Below are positions 1 to 4,753 of a stretch of 5,085 bases of DNA, in pieces. The stretch comes from an uncultured Shinella sp. (lineage in GTDB: Bacteria > Pseudomonadota > Alphaproteobacteria > Rhizobiales > Rhizobiaceae). The first letter of the stretch is position 1; every line of letters starts with the position of its first letter. Location of the stretch: NCBI GenBank assembly GCA_946481465.1, contig CAMLOC010000326.1, positions 1-5,085 of the forward strand, written 5' to 3'. The notes under the pieces were generated by a model. The model had not been told where the DNA came from. It ran no database searches and saw only the letters and a program-made list of their open reading frames with translations. The position numbers and the translations under genes were made by a program.

Positions 1-121
1 CCGCGTCGACGGCCGCATCGCCATCCGCTTCCAGGCCGGCCAGTTCGAGATGACCCGCGACGACGCGGACACCGCCTTCACCGTCATCACCGGCATCGCC
101 CGCGCGCTGGAAGACAGCTAG
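1..121 (+). CDS. C-terminal fragment of an unidentified protein
   Basis: An open frame enters from the left edge (first full codon at 2) and ends at TAG 119-121, giving 39 residues that begin RVDGRIAIRFQAGQFEMTR and end ARALEDS. The codon usage (C/G at nearly every third position) is that of a real gene in this genome. The pattern is a beta strand (IAIRFQAG), an acidic turn (TRDDAD) and a closing helix (TAFTVITGIARAL). It faintly resembles the C-terminal tail of fold-type I PLP enzymes, for example class V aminotransferases, where an 'R-hydrophobic-S/G...T..D.D' strand and helix close the small domain. That is only a weak resemblance and no function should be assigned from it. The gene is convergent with the aldehyde dehydrogenase, so it need not belong to the same pathway. 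The stop codon forms the outer end of the palindrome at 119-169. Confidence 0.7.
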   Translation, partial: RVDGRIAIRFQAGQFEMTRDDADTAFTVITGIARALEDS

Positions 122-169
122 AGCATTATCCGACGCCGAAGCGATCTCGCTTCGGCTGGAAATGCTCTA
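119..169. repeat. Long palindrome between convergent genes, likely bidirectional terminator and rhizobial-type intergenic repeat
   Basis: The outer arms are perfect 9-mers: TAGAGCATT at 119-127 and AATGCTCTA at 161-169. A second perfect 9-bp stem lies inside: GCCGAAGCG at 135-143 pairs with CGCTTCGGC at 148-156 around a 4-base ATCT loop. Between the two stems, TCC (129-131) can pair with GGA (158-160). The whole element folds into one long hairpin on either strand. It fills exactly the space between two convergent genes, so it is well placed to end transcription from both sides. No strong U-run follows the outer arm. From memory, intergenic palindromes with TAGAGCAT...ATGCTCTA ends are widespread in rhizobial genomes; I could not check this by search. 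Confidence 0.75.
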
Positions 170-1645
170 CAGCTGGATCCAGGCCGTCTTCAGGTCGAGA
201 TATTTGTCCAGCGCGTGCAGGGACTTGTCGTGCCCGTTGCCGGACTGGCGCACGCCGCCGAGCGGCACGGTGCCGTCGGCCCCGCCATAGGTGTTGACAT
301 GCACGACGCCGGCGCGGATGCCGCGCACCATGCGGTGCGCCCGCGACAGGTCGGCGGTCCAGACGGCGGAGGCGAGACCGTATTTCGTGCCGTTGGCGAT
401 GCGCAAGGCCTCTTCCTCACCATCGAAGGGGATGATGGAGAGGATCGGCCCGAACACCTCTTCGCGGGCGAGCGTCATGCCCGGCGTGACGTCGAAGACG
501 GTCGGCTGCATGTAGAAGCCGCCGGTCCCGGCAAGGATACGCTTGCCGCCGGTGCGCAGCCGGGCCCCCTCGGAAAGCGCCTGCCCGGCAAAGCCGAGAT
601 TCTTGCCGAGCTGCGCCTCGCTGGAAATGGCCCCCGCCTCGGTGGCCAGAAGCAGCGGATCGCCGACCTTCATCGCGGCCGCGATCTCCGCCACCTTCTG
701 CGAGAACTCCTCCGCGATGGAGCGCTCGACAAGAAGCCGCGAGCCGGCCACGCAGACCTGCCCCGAATTGCGGAAGATGCCGTAGGCGGAAACCTTCGCC
801 GCGCGGTCGAGGTCCGGCGCGTCGGCGAAGACGATATTTGGCGACTTGCCGCCGAGTTCCAGATAGACGCGCTTCAGGTTGGAACGGGCGGAATATTCGA
901 GCAGGCGCCGGCCGACGGGACCCGAGCCGGTGAAGACCAGCACATCGATGTCCGGATGCAGGCCCATCGCCTCGCCCGCAACGCTGCCCCGGCCGGTCAC
1001 GACGTTCAGCACGCCTTCCGGCAGTCCGGCCTCGGTGCAGAGTTCGGCAAGGCGCAGCAGCGTCAGCGAGGCAACCTCCGACGGCTTCAGCACAACGGAA
1101 TTGCCGGCGGCGAGCGCCGGCGCGATCTTCCAGGCGCCGATCATCAGCGGGAAATTCCACGGCACGATGGCGCCGACGACGCCGACCGGCTCGCGGTGGA
1201 CGAGGCCGAGTATGTCGGCCGCCGTCGGCGCGATCTCGCCATAGACCTTGTCGATCGCCTCGCCATAGTAGCGGAACGTACCGGCCGCGCTGCCGGGCTC
1301 GGCCTTCAGCGCCATGGAAATCTCGGTGCCGTTGTCGCGCACGCCGAGCACGGCAAGCTCCAGCGCATGCTTCTCGATCAGGTCGGCGATCTTCAGCAGC
1401 ACCCGCTTGCGCTCCGCCGGCGCCGCCTTCGCCCAGCGGCCCTTTTCGAACGCCGCACGGGCGGCCTTCACCGCCCGGTCGACGTCTTCGGCGCCGGCAT
1501 CCGCGATGGTCGTCAGCCAGCGCCCGTCTATGGGCGAGACGACATCGAGCACCGCCCCCTCCACCGGGTCCTGCCGGGTGCCGTTTATGAACAGCGCCTG
1601 CGGAGCCACGGCAAGGTTGCGGAGCGCTTCGATCTTTTCCTGCAT
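167..1645 (-). CDS. NAD(P)-dependent aldehyde dehydrogenase, PuuC-like
   Basis: A 492-residue cytoplasmic enzyme of the ALDH superfamily that oxidises an aldehyde to its acid with NAD(P)+. Key residues are visible in order: VPWNFP with Asn164 (oxyanion hole), LKPSE with Lys187 (cofactor), FTGS 238-241, LELGG with general base Glu263, GQVC with catalytic Cys298, and EEVFGP with Glu396. Length is typical and nothing is truncated. Similarity to E. coli PuuC (gamma-glutamyl-gamma-aminobutyraldehyde dehydrogenase) is recalled in YGEAIDKVYGE and in the tail SGNGHDKSLHALDKY...LKTAWIQL, so amine-derived aldehydes are plausible substrates, though that is inference. I chose ATG 1645 (MQEKIEALRN) because GAGGGA lies 5 bases upstream. 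An in-frame ATG at 1735 would add 30 low-complexity Pro/Ala/Gly residues, has no clear ribosome site, and lies inside the permease gene. It probably shares an mRNA with the permease 46 bases upstream. One oddity is the segment VRDNGTEI (102-109), where many ALDHs have D-(T/N)-G-K-P. Confidence 0.95.
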   Translation of the reverse strand: MQEKIEALRNLAVAPQALFINGTRQDPVEGAVLDVVSPIDGRWLTTIADAGAEDVDRAVKAARAAFEKGRWAKAAPAERKRVLLKIADLIEKHALELAVLGVRDNGTEISMALKAEPGSAAGTFRYYGEAIDKVYGEIAPTAADILGLVHREPVGVVGAIVPWNFPLMIGAWKIAPALAAGNSVVLKPSEVASLTLLRLAELCTEAGLPEGVLNVVTGRGSVAGEAMGLHPDIDVLVFTGSGPVGRRLLEYSARSNLKRVYLELGGKSPNIVFADAPDLDRAAKVSAYGIFRNSGQVCVAGSRLLVERSIAEEFSQKVAEIAAAMKVGDPLLLATEAGAISSEAQLGKNLGFAGQALSEGARLRTGGKRILAGTGGFYMQPTVFDVTPGMTLAREEVFGPILSIIPFDGEEEALRIANGTKYGLASAVWTADLSRAHRMVRGIRAGVVHVNTYGGADGTVPLGGVRQSGNGHDKSLHALDKYLDLKTAWIQL

Positions 1646-1650
1646 GGTCT

Positions 1651-1656
1651 TCCCTC
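1651..1656 (-). promoter_or_regulatory. Ribosome binding site fixing the aldehyde dehydrogenase start
   Basis: Minus-strand GAGGGA is separated from ATG 1645 by five bases (AGACC). This is the only good Shine-Dalgarno-like match near the candidate starts, and it argues for the 492-residue form over the 522-residue one. Confidence 0.7.
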
Positions 1657-1663
1657 GAAAGAC

Positions 1664-1685
1664 GGGTGGCGCCGGGGCGCCACCC
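1664..1685 (-). terminator. GC-rich hairpin between permease and aldehyde dehydrogenase genes
   Basis: GGGTGGCGC at 1664-1672 and GCGCCACCC at 1677-1685 form a perfect 9-bp stem with a 4-base loop. The stem lies 6 bases after the permease stop and ends 8 bases before the downstream ribosome site. On the minus strand it is followed by GTCTTT, a short, weak U-tract. It could be a partial (attenuating) terminator or an mRNA processing/stability element that sets the permease-to-dehydrogenase ratio. A full terminator is less likely, because the dehydrogenase has no obvious promoter of its own in the gap. Confidence 0.5.
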
Positions 1686-1691
1686 CTGTTC

Positions 1692-3143
1692 TCACACTTC
1701 CCGGCGAACGCCGAGCCGGGCGAAGGCGCCGGCATCGCCCGCCTTCAGGCGCAGGGCGCACAGAAGGCCGATGATGGCGGCGATCAGCACGAGGCCAGGC
1801 AGGAGCACGGCAAGCGCCCCCTCCGCACCGGCCAGCGCGCCGAAGTTCGTGGCAATATAGAAGACCAGCGCCAGAAGAATGAGGCCCGTCAGCACCGGCA
1901 GCACCGTCGTGACCACGCGATTGCCTTGAAGGCCCGGATTGCGGCCGAAGAAGGCGACGATGGAGAAGGCGGTCAAAGCCATCAGCAGGATGACCGCCAG
2001 CGTGCCGACATTGGTGAGCCAGGAGAACAGCGCCAGCACCGGATCCTGCCCCGTGAAGGCGAAGAGCGTGACGACGGCGACGGCGATGACCGTCTGGACG
2101 AGCGAGCCGGCATGCGGGCTCTGGAACACCGGATGGGTGACGCCGAGCGCCCTCGGCAGCAGACCCTCGCGGCCGGCAACGTAGAGATAGCGCGCGACGC
2201 CGTTGTGGAAGGCGACGACGCCGGCAAACAGGCTCGTGACGAAGAGGATGCTCATGGCGGTGGTGATGCCGCCGCCGACATAGCGGTCGGCCAGGCCGAA
2301 GAGGAAGGTCGTCGGATCGGCAAGGCCCTGGATTTCCGGCACCAGCTTGTCGACGCCCGCGCCGTTCACCATCAGCCAGGAGGTCAGCATGTAGAAGAGG
2401 CCGATGATCAGCACGGAGATGTAGGTGGCGCGCGGCACGGTCTTCTCCGGCTCGCGGGCTTCCTCGCTGTAGATGGTCGTCGCCTCGAAGCCGATGAAGG
2501 CGGCAAAGCAGAACAGGATGCCGATGGCCGGGGTTCCCGAGAAGAAGGCAGACGGCGTGAAGGGCGCGGCGGAAAGGCCACTGTCGCCGCCCTTCACAAG
2601 GATGGCCGCGTCGATGACCAGCACGACGAGATATTCGAGCACGACCAGCACGGCGAGCACGCGAGCGGAAAGGTCCACCCGACGATAGCCGAGGATTGCG
2701 ACGAGGGCGATGCCGAGATAGGTCCAGGCCCACCAGGGCAGGTCGAGGCCGTAGCCGGCGAAGAAACCGGCCGTGGCTGCGCCGAACAGGCCGAAGATGC
2801 CGATCTGCATGGCATTGTAGGCGAGGATGGCGACGAGCGCCGCAGCGCCACCGGCAAGGCCGCCCAGCCCCTGCGCCGTATAGGCATAGAAGGCGCCGGC
2901 ATTGCTGATATGGCGGGCCATGGCGACATAGCCGACGGAAAAGAGCAGCAGCACGGTCGTCACGAAGGCGAAGGTCAGCGGAATGCCGGGGCCGTTGCCC
3001 AGCATCATCGACAGCGGCACGCCGCCGGCAACCGCCGTCAGCGGCGCGGCCGCGGAAACGACGAGGAATGTGACCGCCCCGATACCGAGGCTGTTCTTGC
3101 GCAACTGGTTCGCGCCGCCCGGCGGCACGCTGTGTTCGGTCAT
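1692..3143 (-). CDS. APC-family amino acid/amine permease
   Basis: A 483-residue inner-membrane transporter of the amino acid-polyamine-organocation superfamily, predicted to import an amino acid or amine by secondary transport. Hydrophobic segments suggest about 12 TM helices, near residues 20-42, 55-75, 96-116, 118-150 (possibly split), 160-183, 205-225, 240-260, 290-312, 346-363, 368-398, 410-430 and 440-464. The TM1 region has GIGAVTFLVVSAAAPLTAVAGG, where the family keeps a Gly-rich substrate-binding break. TM6 and the following loop carry FIGFEATTIYSEEAREPEKT (216-235), then VPRA, a strong APC signature. A short basic tail ends REV. I chose ATG 3143 (MTEHSVPPGG) because GGGAG sits 7 bases upstream. 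An in-frame ATG at 3173 would add 10 residues but lacks a ribosome site. The aldehyde dehydrogenase gene follows on the same strand and the IclR regulator is divergent, so the three probably form one uptake-and-oxidation unit. The substrate cannot be read from the sequence. Confidence 0.93.
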   Translation of the reverse strand: MTEHSVPPGGANQLRKNSLGIGAVTFLVVSAAAPLTAVAGGVPLSMMLGNGPGIPLTFAFVTTVLLLFSVGYVAMARHISNAGAFYAYTAQGLGGLAGGAAALVAILAYNAMQIGIFGLFGAATAGFFAGYGLDLPWWAWTYLGIALVAILGYRRVDLSARVLAVLVVLEYLVVLVIDAAILVKGGDSGLSAAPFTPSAFFSGTPAIGILFCFAAFIGFEATTIYSEEAREPEKTVPRATYISVLIIGLFYMLTSWLMVNGAGVDKLVPEIQGLADPTTFLFGLADRYVGGGITTAMSILFVTSLFAGVVAFHNGVARYLYVAGREGLLPRALGVTHPVFQSPHAGSLVQTVIAVAVVTLFAFTGQDPVLALFSWLTNVGTLAVILLMALTAFSIVAFFGRNPGLQGNRVVTTVLPVLTGLILLALVFYIATNFGALAGAEGALAVLLPGLVLIAAIIGLLCALRLKAGDAGAFARLGVRREV

Positions 3144-3150
3144 GATCCTG

Positions 3151-3155
3151 CTCCC
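3151..3155 (-). promoter_or_regulatory. Ribosome binding site fixing the permease start
   Basis: Minus-strand GGGAG is separated by 7 bases from ATG 3143. It supports this start over the ATG at 3173, which is preceded by GC-rich sequence with no purine-rich site. Confidence 0.6.
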
Positions 3156-3233
3156 ATCCTGGCCGCTCTCCATATTCGGCGGCGCTGTCCGATGCCGCGC
3201 CGGGGGCGACGGCGGTTCCCACGAATTATTTCC

Positions 3234-3262
3234 TTGAGGTTCATTATTTGAACCGTTATTTT
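3234..3262 (+). promoter_or_regulatory. Candidate promoter for the IclR-family gene
   Basis: TTGAGG (3234-3239) and TATTTT (3257-3262) are separated by the ideal 17 bases, each matching 4 of 6 sigma-70-type consensus positions. Transcription would begin near 3269 and leave a leader of about 130 bases before ATG 3399. The dyad at 3238-3254 occupies its spacer, as expected for autoregulation. This is a consensus-based prediction only. Confidence 0.4.
3238..3254. promoter_or_regulatory. Perfect dyad GGTTCA-N5-TGAACC, candidate IclR operator
   Basis: GGTTCA (3238-3243) and TGAACC (3249-3254) are perfect inverted 6-mers around TTATT, 17 bases in all. It lies in the AT-rich core between the divergent permease and IclR genes. 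It falls within the spacer of the predicted regulator promoter and about 10 bases downstream of the permease TATAAT, so one bound protein could control both directions. Size and symmetry suit known IclR-family operators, which are typically short dyads in divergent promoters. That the adjacent regulator binds it is inferred from position. Confidence 0.6.
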
Positions 3263-3263
3263 A

Positions 3264-3269
3264 ATTATA
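3264..3269 (-). promoter_or_regulatory. -10 element of the permease-aldehyde dehydrogenase promoter
   Basis: The minus strand reads CTATAATT here, a perfect TATAAT. The obvious -35-like CTTGAC (3298-3293) lies 22-23 bases away, longer than the usual 16-18, so the promoter may depend on an activator or use a poorer -35. Transcription would begin near 3257, giving a leader of about 110 bases and placing the dyad 3238-3254 at the start site. A small perfect palindrome, TTTGCAAA (3272-3279), sits directly upstream of the -10. Confidence 0.5.
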
Positions 3270-3292
3270 GATTTGCAAAAGCCAGTTCCGCC

Positions 3293-3324
3293 GTCAAGTT
3301 ATTTCTCATGTTAAGTATCTTGAC
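3293..3324. promoter_or_regulatory. Second dyad in the divergent control region
   Basis: GTCAAGTTA (3293-3301) and TATCTTGAC (3316-3324) are inverted 9-mers with one mismatch, separated by 14 bases. The left arm overlaps the -35-like CTTGAC of the permease strand. It could be a second regulator site about 60 bases from the first dyad, or an mRNA hairpin in the IclR leader. The arms do not match GGTTCA/TGAACC well, so it may bind a different protein. Confidence 0.35.
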
Positions 3325-3387
3325 CAGGAATGCGGACGGGAGTGGCAGATGCGGCAATGGCCCTGGCAACAACGGACACGACACTGC

Positions 3388-3391
3388 GGAG
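3388..3391 (+). promoter_or_regulatory. Ribosome binding site fixing the IclR-family start
   Basis: GGAG is separated from ATG 3399 by 7 bases. In-frame ATGs at 3330 and 3357 are worse placed and would add residues that match no family feature. Confidence 0.55.
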
Positions 3392-3398
3392 CGCATGC

Positions 3399-4148
3399 AT
3401 GAGCACCATCGGAAAGGCCCTTTCCCTCCTCGACCTGATCTCCGGACTGGACAAGGACATCGGTCTCAGCGACCTGGCGCGGCTTTCGGCCCTCGACAAG
3501 GCGACGGCACGGCGCTTCCTGGTGGAATTGGAAAGCCACGGCTTCGTGGAACAGGACGGGGAAACGCGCCGCTATCGGCTCGGCGCGGCGCCCGTCCGGC
3601 TGGCGCGCCTGCGCCAGGCGCGTTTCCCCTTCGTCGCCGTGGCCGCCCCCTTCGCCAAGGCGCTGGCGGAAGAGGCCGGCGAGACGGTGCACCTGTCGGA
3701 ATTTTCCGGCGGGCGGCTCTCAACCATTCATGTGGAGGATTCCGCCCAGGCGCACCGCGTGATCGTCGATCCCGGGGCCGTGCTGCCCTTCCACGCCACC
3801 GCCTCGGGGCTCGCCTATCTCGCCTTCCTTCCGCCTGGCGAGATCGACCGCGCGCTGGCGCGGCCGCTGGAGCGCTTTTCCGCCGAGACGATCACGGAGG
3901 CCGGAGCGGTGCGCGCGCTCCTGCGCGAAACGGTCGAGCGGGGCTATTCGATCAGCCAGCAGGGGTTCGAGATCGGCGTCATCAGCGCCGCGGCGCCCAT
4001 CCTCACGCCCGCGGGGCGGCCGATGGGCGCGCTGGCGGTGGCCGCACCGACCGCGCGCGCCGACACGGCCCGCATGCACGAGATCGGCCGGAAGATCGCC
4101 GCCGCCGCCCGCGGCATCGCGGAAAAATACTACGGCAACAGGACCTGA
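3399..4148 (+). CDS. IclR-family transcriptional regulator
   Basis: A 249-residue DNA-binding regulator, a usual length for the family. The N-terminal winged helix-turn-helix covers about residues 1-62: MSTIGKALSLLDLIS, then GLSDLARLSALDKATARRFL (22-41) as helix-turn-helix, and a wing with ETRRYRLG (55-62). The C-terminal effector-binding domain (about 75-245) shows the family's LPFHATASGLAYLAFLP stretch (129-145) and the GYSISQQGFEIGVISAAAPI region (182-201). The start at ATG 3399 is preferred because GGAG lies 7 bases upstream and the family's N-terminal helix begins right there. An in-frame ATG at 3330 would add 23 residues of no recognisable domain. It is divergent from the permease and dehydrogenase genes, with a dyad between them, so it is probably their local regulator and may repress itself. 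The effector is unknown but is likely the transported substrate or its product. Confidence 0.93.
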   Translation: MSTIGKALSLLDLISGLDKDIGLSDLARLSALDKATARRFLVELESHGFVEQDGETRRYRLGAAPVRLARLRQARFPFVAVAAPFAKALAEEAGETVHLSEFSGGRLSTIHVEDSAQAHRVIVDPGAVLPFHATASGLAYLAFLPPGEIDRALARPLERFSAETITEAGAVRALLRETVERGYSISQQGFEIGVISAAAPILTPAGRPMGALAVAAPTARADTARMHEIGRKIAAAARGIAEKYYGNRT

Positions 4149-4181
4149 CGCGCGGGGAGCATCCCTATCGCCGCCCGCGCG
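4149..4181. terminator. Possible shared hairpin at the convergent IclR/Lrp gene ends
   Basis: CGCGCGGG (4149-4156) pairs with CCCGCGCG (4174-4181) across a 17-base loop that contains the Lrp stop codon. An inner GGG/CCC pairing is also possible (4155-4157 with 4162-4164). The intergenic gap is only 16 bases and no U-run follows on either strand, so this is a weak call; such pairings arise easily at this GC content. Confidence 0.25.
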
Positions 4182-4629
4182 GCCGCGTCGCCAGTACGTT
4201 GCGGATCGCGAAGCTCGAATGGATGCGCGAAACGCCCGGCATGGCCGAGAGAATCTCCTTGTGGATGCGCTCGAACTCGCCGGCATTGGCCACCTCGACG
4301 CGCAGCAGGTAATCCGAGCCGCCCGTCATGAGGAAACATTCGCGGATCTCGGGATGCTTGCGCACCGCCGCCTCGAAGCGGTCGAGATGGTCCTCCGTCT
4401 GCCGCTCCAGCGTGATGTTGATGATGACGGCGATCGTCGCCTCGACATTCGACGTATCCACCAGCGCCGTATAGCCGCGAATGACGCCTGCCTTCTCCAT
4501 CAGCTTGATCCGGCGAAGGCAGGCGGACGGGGAGAGGCCCACTTCGGCGGCAAGGGCGGCATTGCTCATGCGCGCGTCGAGCCGCAGGAGCCGGAGGATG
4601 TTGCGGTCGATCGCGTCGAGGGCGGCCAT
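4165..4629 (-). CDS. Lrp/AsnC-family transcriptional regulator
   Basis: A 154-residue feast/famine regulator, full length for the family. The N-terminal helix-turn-helix follows LDAIDRNILRLLRLDARMSN, with recognition region ALAAEVGLSPSACLRRIKLM (25-44). The linker carries GVIRGYTALVD (48-58). The C-terminal RAM ligand-binding domain (about 65-145) has FLMTGGSDYLLRVEV (99-113), the amino-acid-binding and oligomerisation loop of Lrp-like proteins. The start at ATG 4629 matches the usual family N-terminus, although the ribosome site upstream is poor (GGA about 10 bases away). The gene is divergent from alanine racemase across 124 bases, as for DadR-type regulators that control alanine catabolism genes, so alanine is a reasonable guess for its effector. 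It is convergent with the IclR gene and probably not part of that unit. Confidence 0.94.
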   Translation of the reverse strand: MAALDAIDRNILRLLRLDARMSNAALAAEVGLSPSACLRRIKLMEKAGVIRGYTALVDTSNVEATIAVIINITLERQTEDHLDRFEAAVRKHPEIRECFLMTGGSDYLLRVEVANAGEFERIHKEILSAMPGVSRIHSSFAIRNVLATRPRGRR

Positions 4630-4641
4630 GGCAGATCATTC

Positions 4642-4689
4642 CAAATCGTCGTCGTTTCCTTCAAAAATCATGCTTTGGCGCAACAATCA
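4642..4689. promoter_or_regulatory. Phased direct repeats, candidate Lrp-type operator
   Basis: CAAATCGTC (4642), CAAAAATCA (4662) and CAACAATCA (4681) begin 20 and 19 bases apart, about two helical turns. The last two differ at one base; the first is a looser match. Lrp/AsnC proteins wrap DNA over several phased, degenerate, A/T-rich sites, so this lrp-proximal array is a plausible autoregulatory and alr-regulating site. On the minus strand, TTGATT-N17-TTTTTG overlaps the array and could be a weak lrp promoter. Confidence 0.35.
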
Positions 4690-4708
4690 ATCGCTGTTTC
4701 CTCGGCAA

Positions 4709-4725
4709 TTTCACGATCCTTTCAC
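4709..4725 (+). repeat. Short TTTCAC direct repeat upstream of alanine racemase
   Basis: TTTCAC occurs at 4709-4714 and 4720-4725, 11 bases apart and thus on the same DNA face. A CACGATC heptamer also appears twice, at 4712-4718 and 4735-4741. I see no convincing -35/-10 pair for the racemase, so these may mark a protein site in its promoter, but they are short enough to occur by chance. Confidence 0.2.
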
Positions 4726-4753
4726 TAGGCTTCGCACGATCGGGGGGCTTGGC

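Noticed and set aside
1646..1735. 30-residue N-terminal extension of the aldehyde dehydrogenase
   Set aside because: It overlaps the permease 3' end and the hairpin, has no ribosome site, and does not look like a family N-terminus or a targeting peptide.
215..1774. A 519-codon plus-strand open frame opposite the aldehyde dehydrogenase
   Set aside because: Same antisense artefact: no recognisable motif, no ribosome site, and it lies wholly across a conserved enzyme gene and its junction with the permease.
1585..3222. A 545-codon minus-strand open frame in a different phase from the permease
   Set aside because: It is rich in Arg, Ala, Pro and Gly with no membrane segments, while the permease phase gives 12 hydrophobic segments and the APC signature.
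1314..3251. A 645-codon plus-strand open frame opposite the permease and dehydrogenase genes
   Set aside because: Its translation is dominated by Arg, Gly, Asp, His, Glu and Gln with no domain pattern. It is what the G/C-biased codons of the minus-strand genes produce when read on the other strand; both minus-strand genes have clear family motifs throughout.
3330..3398. 23-residue N-terminal extension of the IclR protein
   Set aside because: The ATG at 3330 has only an AGGA directly abutting it, and the added residues match no IclR domain; the later ATG has a well-spaced GGAG.
3248..4312. A 354-codon plus-strand open frame overlapping the IclR gene
   Set aside because: After about 50 codons it becomes an out-of-phase Arg/Gly/Pro/Ala-rich reading of the IclR gene and runs on antisense to the Lrp gene. 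Its AT-rich start is promoter DNA.
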